A model generated the notes under the pieces. That model saw only the letters and a list, made by a program, of their open reading frames with translations, had not been told where the DNA came from and ran no database searches. A stretch of 64,000 nt of DNA, taken from positions 29,057,991 through 29,121,990 of the forward strand of contig OX421500.1 in assembly GCA_949126835.1 (NCBI GenBank), in the 5' to 3' direction. The stretch comes from Anisus vortex (Eukaryota; Mollusca; Gastropoda; Planorbidae). The position numbers and the translations under genes are program-made. How positions within the stretch are numbered: position 1 is the first letter of the stretch; each line of letters opens with the position of its first letter. Shown here piece by piece: positions 1 through 12,682 of this stretch.

Positions 1-878
1 TTCGATATTAAAATGTAGCGAACAGTTGTGTTGACTTGACTTGTTATTAATAATATTAAATTAAAAATAATATACTATCTGAAAGAAAAAAAACATAAAT
101 ACAAAACAATAAAAAAGGTAAAAAGTATTTAAAAAAAAAATAGAAAATAATATTTCAATGCAATAAAAACTAAAGTGAGAAAGATTTTTTCGGTATTTAA
201 TTTTTGTTCTTGCTTATTGTATCAATAAAACAGTATTGATAATGTTTTTTTCGGTATTTAGTTTTTATTTTATATTGTTGCTGTCAAGCTTATGGTACCC
301 GGTATTTGAAAGTAATCATTTAGAAGCCTAACTTGTTTTTTTTTATAATTCGTATCATTTAATTTATAAAGTGTATAAAGTCGCCTTCTTTTAAAGGATA
401 TTCTCAATAGCAACGTAAATCCATTAAATAATTAAAACATGTGGTTACTTTTTCTTAAAAGGATAATGCAAACATCAATAATGAAAAAAGAAATAATTTC
501 ATAGACATTACGTCATACGCTAGTATTTTGTTTAAAGTAAACCATTGAAACTCTCCAAGCCAAATTGCGGTGCCTAACTTTTAAAAAAGGTCTCGCCACA
601 TTAAAAAAACAACAGTAGAATTGGGAAAACCCGGAAAGACCCTCGCGTTCAACATAGTGAATGTCGCGTTCAACATAGTTAATGAACGGAAGTGGCCATT
701 TGCTATGTACCGTTATATTTATTTGCATAGATGAATATGACATTTTGGATTTTTTTAATCAACGCATTTATGATTATAAGTGATAAAATAAAATTATCTT
801 TTGGAGGACGTTTCCAATTTATACATTTAATTTTTGGCCCGAATAGTCAAACGGCTTAGGAGCCTATAGCGAACAAAC

Positions 879-911
<33 letters not shown>

Positions 912-951
912 AACAAACATATAAACAAACTCACGGTAATTATATATGTTG
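1..951 (+). repeat. Dispersed repeat, inverted partner of 44118-45083
   Basis: Positions 1 to about 370 match the reverse complement of about 44705-45083 almost base for base. Positions about 880-951, a TA run followed by AACAAACATATAAACAAACT and a short tail, match the reverse complement of 44118-44180. The middle, about 371-875, differs: the 44-kb copy has a minisatellite there and this copy has AT-rich DNA. The copy may begin left of the window. I see no coding sequence. It is probably a non-autonomous mobile element, because a second partial copy lies at 45565-45835. The family is not assigned. Confidence 0.7.
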
Positions 952-989
952 ATTATTATTAATTTACATTATTCTACTTTTAATGTTGT

Positions 990-1073
990 TTAAACATTAC
1001 CTAGCAGTCTGTTGATCTTAATACGTAATCTTTCAAGTCTGATGTTTAGATCGTTTCTAGCATCAATCTCCAT
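990..1073 (-). CDS. Candidate first coding exon, array copy 1
   Basis: A short ORF begins MEIDARNDLN, contains LERLRIKINRLLGN and stops after 27 codons. At codon 25 it has a good splice donor, AG followed by GTAATG, so the exon may instead end at 1001 (73 nt from the ATG) and continue elsewhere. The same start, length and donor recur in array copies 3 and 4, with mostly conservative replacements (L/V, I/M, K/R), which hints at protein-level constraint. The peptide is basic, with hydrophobic residues spaced as in an amphipathic helix or coiled coil, and it has no signal peptide. I do not recognise a family. It could be a small peptide ORF, the first exon of a longer gene, or a non-coding relic. 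Confidence 0.35.
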   Translation of the reverse strand: MEIDARNDLNIRLERLRIKINRLLGNV

Positions 1074-4000
1074 TTCTTCTTTAAATCTTTGCTTTTACAA
1101 AAAAAAAAAAAAAATATAAAAAAATAAAATACAAAGTTTGATTAAATATTGTAAATCATGTATATATTTTTTTGTTAAAAGTATGTACACATGTAAAACA
1201 TGACAGCTTCATTGTCTGTCAATACCTGTTTGTTAATAAAGTTAGTTGTTATGTATTCTAACATATCATTTAAATGACGTATATAGTCATGTAAAAGCTC
1301 TAAGTATGTAATTAATTATATTAAACGAAACAGGGTTTATGTAAGCGAGTCTTGAACATTGACATGTGAACTTGAGATAAGAATGAATGATATGTGAACT
1401 TGAGATAAGAATGAATGATATTAAGCTTAATTGTTTCAATAATCTTCATGGCATGTACTATAGAGGCAACAAGTACAAGAAAGGATACAACTTGCAACAC
1501 ACAGAAAGACAAAATAAAGTAGGGAGACAACCGTGTAAATGCAATATATATAGTCAAACTTATTTCCCTTATTAAGGTATTTCTCAAATTGTATTCCTCA
1601 AAAGACTTTGGTCTTATCGAAAAAAAAAATGTATCTTGCGCCTAAACTCATTCCAGTATTGATATTGTTATTGTCATTTCAAAGAGAAACTCAAGGGATA
1701 CTATTTAATTATAGTTTCATGAACATTCTTTTGTACAAAATATATTTTTTTTAGGACACTGTTTCATTTTTTTAGAAATTAATTTTATTTCAAGATATTT
1801 TTTCTATGGCTTTATAATAAGTATATTTTATCAAGGTTAATTAATGTTTACTTTATTTGTTTAAAATAAAATATGTTATAATGTTGACGAAATAATTGAA
1901 TTCCTGACAAAAATATCCAACCCTTGCCGCTTTGCTTGGTCTCTTTATCAACAGGCGAGGGTTTGGGTTTCGTTGACTGGTCCATAAAAAAACATATTAT
2001 ATAAACAAAACAATATAACAATTTAACATATATTAAAAAAATAAAGGGACGCAATCGTATAATTATTGTATATGGCTTGTATTAATTCCCTTTACACAGT
2101 TTAACACAATAATGTTTACGTACACTTGGAGTTTTTATATGTAGTTAATACTGAGGAGCGGCTTATCTACTTATCATTACCTAAAATTAGTATATAGTTT
2201 TATAATATTGTTTGACACTCAGCATTGTATACGACTATACCAAATGAGTATACTTAAAATGAGTAAACAAATTACATACATCTTAAAGAGAATAAAGAAT
2301 AATTCTCCCCACACAATTTTCTTTAAATAACGAATCATGACAAATGTACTGGAAGATCATTAAGGATTATTCAGCATCCTAATGAAGAAACAGTCTCAGC
2401 CGAGGCAACTCAAGGACATTTAACGTGTCTTAGCAATGAAAATTCCCAGAAATGTAATAGGACTGCCAGATGATATATGTGTGTAACATACTAGACAACT
2501 ATTAATAAAAAACATAACACAAAACTTAACACAAATGAAGATGTCTGAGAAATAATCGGAAAAGTCTTTAGCCCATAATATGCCCTGCTTAACTACAATT
2601 AATTGAATTTACTAAGACATCACATACATGTCTAAGAGACAATAAGTCTTACTACATCCATCGTTGCAGGCACAGTTTAATGTGTAAGAAGAAGTGACAA
2701 AAAGAACACAAATAAATAGGATAATATATGGGTGGATTGGCATTTCCTTTATTGTCTTAACAAATAATTGGAGCTATCAGACTTAAAAATTGCCATAATG
2801 ATCAATTCTTGGGTTAAGCATTCGTTAAAGGAAAATTATATGATGTATCTTAAACCATGTATAAACAGAGTTATATATTAATTAGTAGTTATTTACATCG
2901 CAACAATAGTTTCGATTTAAAAAAGACGTTCTTATCCTGATTGTGAAAAAATGGCAACATTTTAATGTACATACCTTCATCCAATTGTATGTTATGTTAT
3001 GTATTGTTTAAAAACACCATATTAAGATTGCATCTACTCGAGTCAAAACGATATCAAACATTACAAATGCTAAGATACTACATGTTAATGTTGCTATTTA
3101 ATATTACAATGTAAAATATTTTATGTTTTAAACAAAATATAATGTTCTAGCACTAATTACACTGCATAATATTTGAATATTTATATATAACTAGCAATTC
3201 ATTGATATACTTATAATAAAAACTTAGTTACTCAAGAAATATATTTGTTTTAATAAATTTAATGTACTAACTTGTACATAAACTTACATAAATATGATTT
3301 TTAACTGAGGTAAAAAGTAATGAACTGTAAAATTGGACCATAGTGCCGTGCTAGGAAAAAAAAACACATGCCTTATACACCCACAAAAAAAAGTAGGAAT
3401 AATTTTTAAACCGTACCCATTTACAACTCACATGCTTCAGTTAAGAGGGAATTCCCTACTTTACATTTCATTTTGGTTAAGAAAAAAACAATGGTTAACA
3501 TAATAATAACATCATTTTAAACTAAACACAATCATAATCTAGCCTATATAATTACATCGTTTTATTACTGGCTGATTCAAATAAATTCATGAAACATTTT
3601 AACGAAAATTTAAACAAAAACTGCATAAAGTAATTTAGTTTTTTTAGTTTTCAAAGTTTGTAAAAACTTTGCATGGCATTAGCTCCCTTATAGTTAATTA
3701 GACAGCAGTATTCAAGGATAATTTCTGGTTGTCTACCCTTTTAAATATTTTTGCTCTTTTTCACAAGTTTTTTAGCTAGATTTTTCACAGTCTAACATTT
3801 GTTTATATTTTGATAATAGCCATATTGTACACCAGCATTAATTGCAAACTTTAAAACTACACATAGTGTTAAAGCATTGGATGGGTCAAGTTATTTGATA
3901 TATATTATTTATTTTTTAAAAGAGTTTCTATTTTTTCAATGTTTGTTTATTAGCAGAATTTTAAAATATGAAGTTCATGTTGTAATCTGTTTTCTTAAGT

Positions 4001-4302
4001 GATGTTGTGTAGACAGCAGGAGTAGAATTGTGTTCTCACCTACACATCATGAAATAATATCAAACGTGTTTATTACTCTAAGCTTTGTGTTTAAATACAT
4101 TATCATTTCTTCTTTCTGTCATATTATTTATTTGGTTCTGTTTCTATCTCTCTTTTTTTTTTAACTTTTATTAACACATTTTCTTTCACTTTAATATATG
4201 ATCAAATGTCAAGAAATAATTCCAATATTAATAAATTCTTTCCGTGTTCTACACGTACATTTGATTTCAATGTTATTCTTTGGTCTTTAATTGTCTACTA
4301 TT

Positions 4303-4305
<3 letters not shown>

Positions 4306-4378
<73 letters not shown>
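4306..4378. repeat. TC microsatellite, unit 1
   Basis: An uninterrupted CT/TC dinucleotide run of about 70 bases. Runs of the same kind occupy the same array position at 10440-10507 and 49022-49070. All long Ser-Leu ORFs across it are translations of the repeat. Confidence 0.95.
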
Positions 4379-4380
<2 letters not shown>

Positions 4381-5019
4381 ATTTTTTTCTTTTGTTTTCT
4401 TTCTTTCTCTCTTTTTTACTTTTCCTCTTTCTATATTTCTGTCGCTCACTCATTTTTTGAAAGTCGGTTACAGATAAGTATCCACACTGTCAATACATAG
4501 TAAAAAAATATATTATGTTCTTTTGACATTAAACAAACAACTAAACAAAACCAGAAACACTTTATTCACTTTAGTTTTCACATTCAAGGACCAATAAAGT
4601 CAACTGGTAAAAGTCTGATTTACATGTAAGAATATAAATCTCCATTTAATGCGCAAACAAAAGAACACTAAATGGAAAACAAAGTGTACATGTGGACTTT
4701 GTTTTTAATTCTACTATTCGGTATTAACGGATCTACATAATACTAAGTGTAGTAACTATATAAAATTTTCTTAAATTTAGATTTTTACTTTTAGTTGCAT
4801 GTTATTTATATTCATACACTTAGAGGGTAAGACATACTGATGTGTTGTTAAAACATGGTTTTGTTGACTGGGAATAAAATTCTAGGCGCTAACAATTTAA
4901 CTATCGTTTGTAAGCCGTTTTTAGCTTTGTCACCTCTATTTCTTAAAACTTCTAATTATAGAACTAGTTTAAACTCTACCCCTTTTTATTCCTCCGCCCC
5001 CCGTTACGCTGGTAGATTA

Positions 5020-5132
5020 TACTTTTTATAAATAGACACTAGATCATGACCAAGGCGGGCAAAGCAGTGAACAAATCCATAGGATATTCCGCTTTTACCA
5101 CTTTGCGAGCTGTCGTGTTTGGAATCATTTTC
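5020..5132 (+). promoter_or_regulatory. Conserved TATA-box block, unit 1
   Basis: TATAAATA at 5027-5034 is followed 78 bases later by the 28-base block 5105-5132, which contains GCGAGCTGTCGTGTTTGG. The same pair occurs at 19596-19603 and 19683-19710 in unit 3, where the 28 bases are identical although the surrounding DNA is much more diverged. A canonical TATA sequence plus a conserved downstream block suggests a plus-strand core promoter and first exon. No coding sequence follows before the AATAAA at 5885, so any transcript would be non-coding or decayed. Function is inferred. Confidence 0.35.
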
Positions 5133-5884
5133 TAATACAGTAGAAAATGTAAAATCATTCAGCTGTTAATGAATGACTATAGTCTTCTGTATCCAGTATA
5201 TAACAAAAAAGTTTGTTAAAATAATGGGCGGCGTAAATGTATATTTTCACAAATTAAAACCTTAGCACCAGAATTAAAGTCAACCCACTATTTATTTCCA
5301 CGTAGTCTTGACACTAAGAAAATATATACGCAACGTTATTAGCGAAGTTGTAATATTAACATATCAGGCGAAGCGTGAAAGTTTAAATTGATGAATATTA
5401 GCTGAACATAATACAATAACAACTAATCGGTCACAAATATTTCGTAATGTGGTTTAGATAACACATTTAATTTGCAAATTCTCACATTTGTTCAAATCTA
5501 AAACAGTTCAATGATAGGTAAATGATGGATTCATAATTTGCAATGATTGTCTGCTAATATAGATGATAAGAAGGAAACTTTTAGAGCATAAAAAATTAGA
5601 GTAATAGAGATAATACTAGATTTGTCAGCAAACATAACAGATGCAATAAGAAGCTTGATGTTCGGATCTTAAGAAAGATGAATAGTAAACATATAAGTTA
5701 ACCAATGTAAGTTTAATTTTACAAAAAAAAAAAAAAAAGAAAGGTCTTCCTGGGGGGCGCTAAATGGACTTGAAATCCAGTTCTAGCCCTTAATTCTAAA
5801 TTACCGTTAATTTGTAAAATGCATTGTTGGAACTATCTGCTGACAGATAATGTAGATGGTTTTTGATACTGCTTTACAATATTC

Positions 5885-5890
5885 AATAAA
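5885..5890 (+). other. Possible polyadenylation signal, unit 1
   Basis: AATAAA lies at the end of a block (ACTATCTGCTGACAGATAATG, then TTTGATACTGCTTT) that is conserved with unit 3, where AATAAA again follows at 20513. It may be the 3' end of the transcription unit that starts at the TATA block near 5027. Confidence 0.25.
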
Positions 5891-6147
5891 TATATAAATA
5901 AGGGTACAATGTATTAAACAAATAACGTTATATATGATTACAACTGTTAATGATAACTTTTTTTATAATGAGAGAGGGAGAGGGGAGGTATTTTCAATAA
6001 GAAACAAAGTTTTTCCATTCATCTTTGTGGATGGATATATTAAAGTATCGCAACGATATATTATAATGAAAACAATAATGTATTGTTATTGTGCTTACTT
6101 TCTGCGGGTAAATACTGAATACATAATTGTGTAGTTTTCTTTTTCCA

Positions 6148-6186
6148 GCTTCTCTCTCTCTCTATCTTTCTCTCTCACTCTCTCTA
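6148..6186. repeat. Second TC-rich tract, unit 1
   Basis: An impure run of TCTC with interruptions, followed by AT-rich DNA. The right flank of the hAT element (from 59379) starts in an equivalent tract, which suggests that units lost the DNA between the two TC tracts. Confidence 0.7.
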
Positions 6187-7004
6187 TAGTATCTCTGATT
6201 GAAATAAATTACTCATCTCCACAACGTTAATAGAAAAAAATAAGGAGTAAAAAAAAAACAATAAATAAAAAAAAATAAAAAAATATTAAATTGTGTTTAT
6301 GACATTTACTTAATCTGATAATTAGACAAAAGCAAATTTTATTCCTCTTCTTTTTTACAATGTTGCTGCAAAAATGTCGCAATCCAAAAGTTTACTTTAT
6401 GTGTAAGAACTCAGATGTTTATGTTATGGACATACATTTAAACAAAGACCTTTAATCACATGAAATATAAACACATGAGAAGGTAATTAAAATAACAGAT
6501 TAAGAAGATTATTTGAAACACATGACTTAAAATTACACAAAATTAGAACATTTAACATCAGTCTTTATTAACAATATTCCTCCATTAAATATTACTTATC
6601 AAGTATTTTTGCCAACCTTTAAATAATATCATATCTCTTTTTCAATAGCAACAGTTTAAAAGATGTCAGTTGCTTATTGCGTTAAAAAAATCAACAACTA
6701 TATCGGATCCAAAATCTACAGCAGTAAGGCTATATTATGAAAGGATTTATTATCGTTTTTGTTCTTACACATTTTCACAAGGTAAGATTGGTATGTTTAT
6801 CAAATTGTCAATATAAACAATTAACTGAGCCAATAATTCCCTTACACATTTAATTACCGACCAAATAAAATAATTACGTAGCCTAAATTTTAATGTCCTT
6901 AATCTTTATTACAACACAATTTTCATAACATAATGTATTTTTTTTAGCTTGACGTAATGATATTAATTTACATTATACTACTTTTAATGTTGGCTAAACA
7001 TTAC

Positions 7005-7246
7005 CTAGCAGTCTGTCGATCATATTACGTAATCTTTCAAGTCTGATGTATAGATCATTTATCTTATAAGTTTACAGACGTTCCTTCTAGATAGAAGATT
7101 ATTACGTCCACTAGGCCCAAAACTCCTGCAGGGCGACAGGGATCCGCCGGTGGCAGGGATAGAACCCGCGACCTGTCAGTTGGTTTTTGGTTGACAGTCC
7201 GGTGAGATAACCGCTGGACCAGCCGGCTTCTAGCATCAATATCCAA
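7005..7246 (-). pseudogene. Exon-like ORF, copy 2, split by a SINE
   Basis: This is the same exon as at 990-1073, interrupted between about 7060 and 7228 by a tRNA-derived SINE and adjacent DNA. The start codon is TTG instead of ATG. The donor AG/GTAATG is kept at 7005/7004. This copy is evidently disabled if the exon was ever coding. Confidence 0.55.
7088..7228 (-). mobile_element. tRNA-derived SINE, copy 1
   Basis: Read on the minus strand, the head starts GCCGGCTGGTCCAGCGGTTA. It has an A-box-like TGGTCCAGCGG (plus positions 7211-7221) and a B-box-like GGTTCTATCCC (7156-7166). The 5' GCCGG-TGG can pair with the CCACCGGC that follows the B box, as in an acceptor stem. The spacing leaves room for a long variable arm, as in Ser or Leu tRNAs. 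A body of about 60 bases follows (GGGCCTAGTGGACGTAATAA). A second copy lies at 28843-28984. The tRNA of origin is inferred, and the left boundary is uncertain by about 30 bases. Confidence 0.7.
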
Positions 7247-10200
7247 TAATTGTTTAAATCTTTGGATTTACAAAAAAACAACAACAAAAAACAAAGAAAA
7301 AAAACGATTGAGTAAATATTGTAAATCATTTATATATTTTCTTTTTCTTTAAAGTATGTACACCTGTAAGACATGACAGCTTCATTGTGTGACAATACCT
7401 GTTTGTTAATAAAGTTAGTTGTTATGTATTCAAATGACGTATATAGTCATATAAAAGCTTTAAGTATTGAATTAATCATATTAAACGAAACAGGAGACTG
7501 AAGGCGAATCATGAACATTGACATGTGAACTTGAGATAAGAATTAATCATATTGAGCTGAATTGTTTCAATAATCTTCATGGCATATACTATAGAGGCAA
7601 CAAGTACAATAAAGGATACAACTTGCAACACACAAAAAGACAAAATAAAATAGGGAGACAACCGTGTAAATGCAATATATAAAGTCAAAATTATTTCCCT
7701 TTTTAAGGTATTTCTCAAATTTTATTCCTCAACATAATTTTTTTAAATAGTTTCTTAGGACACTGTTTCATTTCTTTATTTCAATATTTTTCCATGGCTT
7801 TATAATTATAAGCATATTTTATCAAGGTAAATAATTGTTTACTTTATTCGTTTTAAAAAAAATATGTTGCAATGTTGACGAAACAATTAAATACCCGACA
7901 AATATACCCACCCTCGCCGCATTGCTTGGTCTCTTTATAGTCAGACGAGGGTTTGTGTTTCGTTCACTTGTCCATAATAAACCATATTATATAAACAAAA
8001 CTATATGTTTAACAATTTAACATATATTAAAAAAATAAAGGGACGCAGTTGTATGGATATATTTGTATTTTATACTGAGTAACGGCTTATATACTTATCA
8101 TTACTTAAAATTATTATATAGTTTTATACGATCGTTTGACACTAAGCATTGTATACGACTATATCAAATGAGTATGCTTAAAATGAGTAAACAAATTACA
8201 TAAAATCTTAAAGAGAATAAATAATAATTATCCCCAAACAGTATTCTTTAACTAACTAATCCTGACCAATGTACTGGAAGATCATTAAGGATTATTCAGC
8301 ACCCTAATGAAGAAACAGTCTCAGTTGAGGCTAGTCAATGACATTTTAAGTGTCTTAGCGGGAAGCAAAACCGTGCCTAGCAATCCATAGACCTAATGGG
8401 CATATTCACTAAAAGACTGTAGTAAAAAATAGAAACTTTAAAAAGGCGAAGTCAAAACAAACAGCAGTTAAGAATTTCTAACTAAAATGTAAGAGATATG
8501 TCTTTGGGACAAAATATCTTATAAAGACTTGCAGAAATAGCACTGACAAATCGTGGGATGGACAAACGAACGATTTTTTTTATTTATAAAAAAATCACTA
8601 ATTTAATGAACTTTTTGTATTTTTTTATATTATTTTTTTATTAATGTATTTTCCGGATGTACAATAACCATTCCCAGGGATGGAACAGGACAACAACCAT
8701 CATTGAAGACACAGTTCAAGGTGTCAGAAGAATTGACAAAAAAAAAAGACAGAACAATAGAAGAATATAAATGGGTGGATTGGCCTTTTCTTTATATTCT
8801 AACAAATGACTGCAGCTGACAGATTGTTACAATTTGCCATAATGATATATTCATGGGCTAATCATTCGTTAAAGGAAAAGTATATGTTGTATTATAAACT
8901 ATGTATAAACAGAGTTATGTTATTTCATTATATATTAATTAGTAGGCCTAGTTATTTACATCACAACAATACTACCAGTAACAAAAAAATAAAAAAACAG
9001 ACGTTCCCATCCTGATTGTGAAAAAATGACACATTTTGACTGTTCATACTTTCACCCAAATAAAGTAAGAATATTGTATACTGTGTTATATATTTTTTAC
9101 CTACAACATATTAAGACTGAATCTACTCGAGTCAAAACGATATCAAACATAACAAATGCTTAGATAATACATGCTAGTGTTGCTATTTAATATTACAATG
9201 TAAAAAATTGTATGTTTTAAACAAAATATAATGTTCAAGCTCTAATTACACTGCATAATATTTTATTATTTATATAAAAGTAACAATTCATTTGTTTACT
9301 GATAATAAAACTTAGTTACCAAAAAATGTTTTAATAAATTTAATGTACTTATATATAAACTTACATAGATCAGCCTTTTGAACTGGGGTGAATAGAAAAA
9401 ACAACTGTATTATTGAAAAATGCACTGAGCTAGTTTCTCAATAGCGCAAGTCTTTTATACCCACACAATAATTGTGTCTGGTAGAACCTTAACCCCTATT
9501 TCGCCTATTTACCGACATGGTTCAATAGAGTGTAAGACATGCACCCCTGCGTGATGCGAAAATTACGTCCTTTACATTTAATTTTAGTTAAAAAAAAATA
9601 ATAGAACACATTAGAATAACAATATAAAATGATAACAAAAAAAACAACATTGCCTTTATAATTAAATCTTTTTTATTACTGACTTATTTGACTAAATGCA
9701 AGAAACATTTTAACGAAAATTTAAACAAAAACATCATAAAGTAATGTAGTTTTTTTAGCTATCAAACTTTTAAAAAAACTTTACATCGCATTAGCTCCCT
9801 TAGACAGATGTTTTCAAAAATAATGTCTGCTTATGTACCCTTGAAATTTTTGTTTTTCTTTTTCTAAATATTTCTATCGAGATATTTCATAGTCTAATAT
9901 TTTTCTATATTTTGAAAATAGCCTTACTGTATAAACATATACCAGCATTAATAGCAAACTTTTAGAACTACACATAGTGTTAAAGCATTGGGTGTGGCAA
10001 TTTATTTACTAAGATTGTATGTATTTTTCAAAAGAGTTTAGTTTTTTCCTTCTTAGTTTATAATCACAATTTTAAACATATTAATATCATGTTGTAATAT
10101 ATTTTCTTAAGTGATGTAGTGTAGACAGTATCAATGGAGTGTTGTGTTCACCTACACATCATGAAATAATATCAAACGTCCTATTACCCTAAACTTTGTC

Positions 10201-10439
10201 TATAAATGCATTATCATTTCTTCTTTCAGTCATATTTTTTCTTTGTTTCTTTCTCTGTCACTCATTTGTTTACTTTCATTAACACATTTTCTTATCATTT
10301 AAAATCGGATCAAATATCAAGATATAGTTCCAATAAGAATAAATTGTCGTCTTTGTTCTCAACGTCTAAATAGACAACTTTTGTTTTAATTGTTATTGTT
10401 TGGTCTTTAATTGTTTACTTTTTCTTTCTCTCTTTCATT

Positions 10440-10450
10440 CTTTCTCTCGT

Positions 10451-10507
<57 letters not shown>
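10440..10507. repeat. TC microsatellite, unit 2
   Basis: A CT/TC dinucleotide run preceded by T-rich interrupted repeats. It is positionally equivalent to 4306-4378. Confidence 0.95.
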
Positions 10508-10510
<3 letters not shown>

Positions 10511-10734
10511 GCTATCTTACTTTTAATTTATTTCAACATTCAATTACCTTGAAACATTGTTTATGTTGTGGGCATACGTATAAACAAAGACATTGAATAG
10601 CATAAAATATGAACATAAAGGTAATCATAGCGACATATTAAGACAATAAATATAACATTTAACACCATTCTTTACTAACAACATTCCTCCATTACATATT
10701 TTTTCATCATGCATTTACGTCCGCCTTGATATTT

Positions 10735-10960
10735 ATATTTGTGGTGGTAGCTATGATATAATGATATTTGTATATTTATGGTGCAGCGATCTTTTCTGTG
10801 GTGTTATTGCCTTGACTATAAACCACCCTCGCCCTCGCTTTCATTCTCAGCCCGTGTCTCTATTCCTGCACTGTGACGAGACATGACGAGCGATGAGATC
10901 GTGGTGACTTCACTACACAGCCAATACATTGTTCATACCTGGTTACTTTGTATTTTGTAC
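10735..10960 (+). promoter_or_regulatory. Conserved CG-containing promoter-like block, copy 1
   Basis: This block is shared with 29025-29215 and 59690-59870. It has a TATAAA (CTATAAACCACC, near 10816) followed by CCCTCGCTTTCATTCTCAG and then TGTGACGAGAC with GACGAGCGATGAGATC. The TATA is intact only here; the other copies read CTAAAA. It is GC-richer than the surroundings and conserved over about 200 bp. A plus-strand promoter is an inference from the TATA position only. Confidence 0.3.
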
Positions 10961-12090
10961 ATAGGAATATTCTTACTAAATTAAAACGTATATTATGTCA
11001 GTTAATCTACTTGCTGCGAGCAACGCCGGAGAAATTAGCTTGTATCTTTATAAAAAAAACATTTAAAACGATAACATGTTACACACTCTTACATATATAT
11101 TTAGTTTTAAGTTCTATAACAACATGTTTTGTAAGTTATTTGGTAAACTTTAATTTTCAAAGAACTTTTAGGTAAGGGCCTACTATTCTAGTGTCATGTT
11201 TTTATGAAAATAGTTTTGTATATTTTTATTTTATTTTAAAATAATCAATGTAGGCTAAATATACTTTTTACATATACTGACATAGGACTGCATAAAAAGA
11301 TGTCTTTCAAAATTGCTTAAACAATTAACACATATTTAAAAAAAATATATATAAATGGAAACCTGTTAATAACAAAAATGTTTTTTGTTTATATAATTAA
11401 AAAAATGTAAAAAAAACGTATGCTCACAAATATAGACCTTTTAGAACCAGGGATGTGAAATTATTTTTTTTCATTAGTAGCTTAGCAAAGCATATTTAAA
11501 AAATGATTATGTACTTACATAAATATTATATACATTATTATATATAGCTCTACATATATAAATGAAATATCGTAACACTTTTAAGGGTTGGGGAGCCAGT
11601 AGAAACCTATTTTTTTTATTTGTACACGGATCATGATCATTTTTGGTATATAGATAGTACAAACAGGCCCGAGTAAGTATAAAAATTCATCTTTAAACTT
11701 TGATTATTGACATGTAATCAACGTATGCGAAACATTTCATATAGATTGGTTTATAAATAAGGAAGTTAATACAAAAAGAAGAAGAAAAAGTAGTATTTTT
11801 AAAAAAAAAACCGGAAAAACTGACAATTCTAAGAAAAAAAAATGTGGGGAGTAAAATTGAAACATTCAATTTTCTCATCTATTTCTAAATGGTTTGTTGT
11901 AAGATTATTTCCCCACAAAGACAAGATGTTAACCTTTAATTTCATGTATTTTAATTTATAATTAAACTCATTTTTTATATTACTGTAGTGTAAATATGTT
12001 TTAAATAGGAATAGTTATAGTATACAACTTAGGCAAAAGCTTAAAAATTGAATTTTCTGACATTTAGATAAATGTCACCTTGATTCAAAG

Positions 12091-12350
12091 AGACCATACG
12101 TTCATTCATTCATCAACATGTGATGTTATAATTCATCAATAAAATTTCACTTTACGTCTGCGATTCTTGATGAAGTAAATCAAACAGACACAGACGAGAC
12201 TCTATACGTCTGCCACATGTACAATTTAACATTAGTGGGTGGCAGGTACTGCAGTATGTCACGTGACCACAGGGTTTATTTAAATACATTTCATTTCTTC
12301 TGATTTGATGACAACTTAAGCAGAACTCTGCATCTGTAGAGTATATTAAA
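12091..12350. promoter_or_regulatory. Conserved non-coding block with hairpin and E-box, copy 1
   Basis: It matches 29868-30130 in the next unit. It contains a stem TGTCTGT/ACAGACA around GATTCTTGATGAAGTAAATC (exact in the second copy, one mismatch here), then TATGTCACGTGA (a palindromic E-box of the USF/TFE type), then GATGACAACTTAAGCAGAAC and TCTGCATCTGTAGAGTATAT, which are identical in both copies. Flanking DNA is clearly more diverged, so local constraint is plausible. No ORF is conserved on either strand. Confidence 0.35.
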
Positions 12351-12682
12351 TTAACAATTGTACAAAAAGTTAAATACGATTTATTATAATTAATTTACTT
12401 CTTGTTTACTTTAAACCTGCAGACAATGTGTTTAACACATGCTTAAAGATATACATCAGGTACAATCCTAGAAACAGGTCATAATTTTAACCTATTGATC
12501 TCTCTCTATATATACAACCATTAGTGCATACAGATATTATTCATATAAATAAAATGTCAAAGTTTATCTCCATTGCTATAGTTTTACGAGACAAATAGTG
12601 AATACACATTGATAATTATACCATTTGACATTGTTTGAATCGTTCTCGTTTTAGTTCTTGTTTTGTAAAACTAATTCACATG

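Larger units (their letters stand above)
951..6955. repeat. Paralogous unit 1 of a degenerate tandem array
   Basis: Landmarks appear in the same order as in unit 2 (6956-13611) and later units: the minus-strand exon-like ORF near 1000, a CGAGGGTTTGGGTTTCGTT block at 1958, a TGTACTGGAAGATCATTAAG block at 2346, ACTCGAGTCAAAACGATATC at 3037, an ACTACACATAGTGTTAAAGC block near 3856, then a TC microsatellite at 4306. Identity by eye is about 75-90% in these blocks. Relative to unit 2 it lacks about 2.6 kb near its right end. Apart from the sub-features listed separately, 1074-4300 and 5140-6950 hold no gene that I can support. Confidence 0.75.

Noticed and set aside
1387..1575. 62-codon ORF starting at 1387
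   Set aside because: The equivalent sequence in unit 2 (7509-7700) is broken by stops and the start is not ATG. It is unit DNA without coding signal.
4206..4500. Overlapping Ser-Leu ORFs
   Set aside because: They are translations of the TC microsatellite in three frames.
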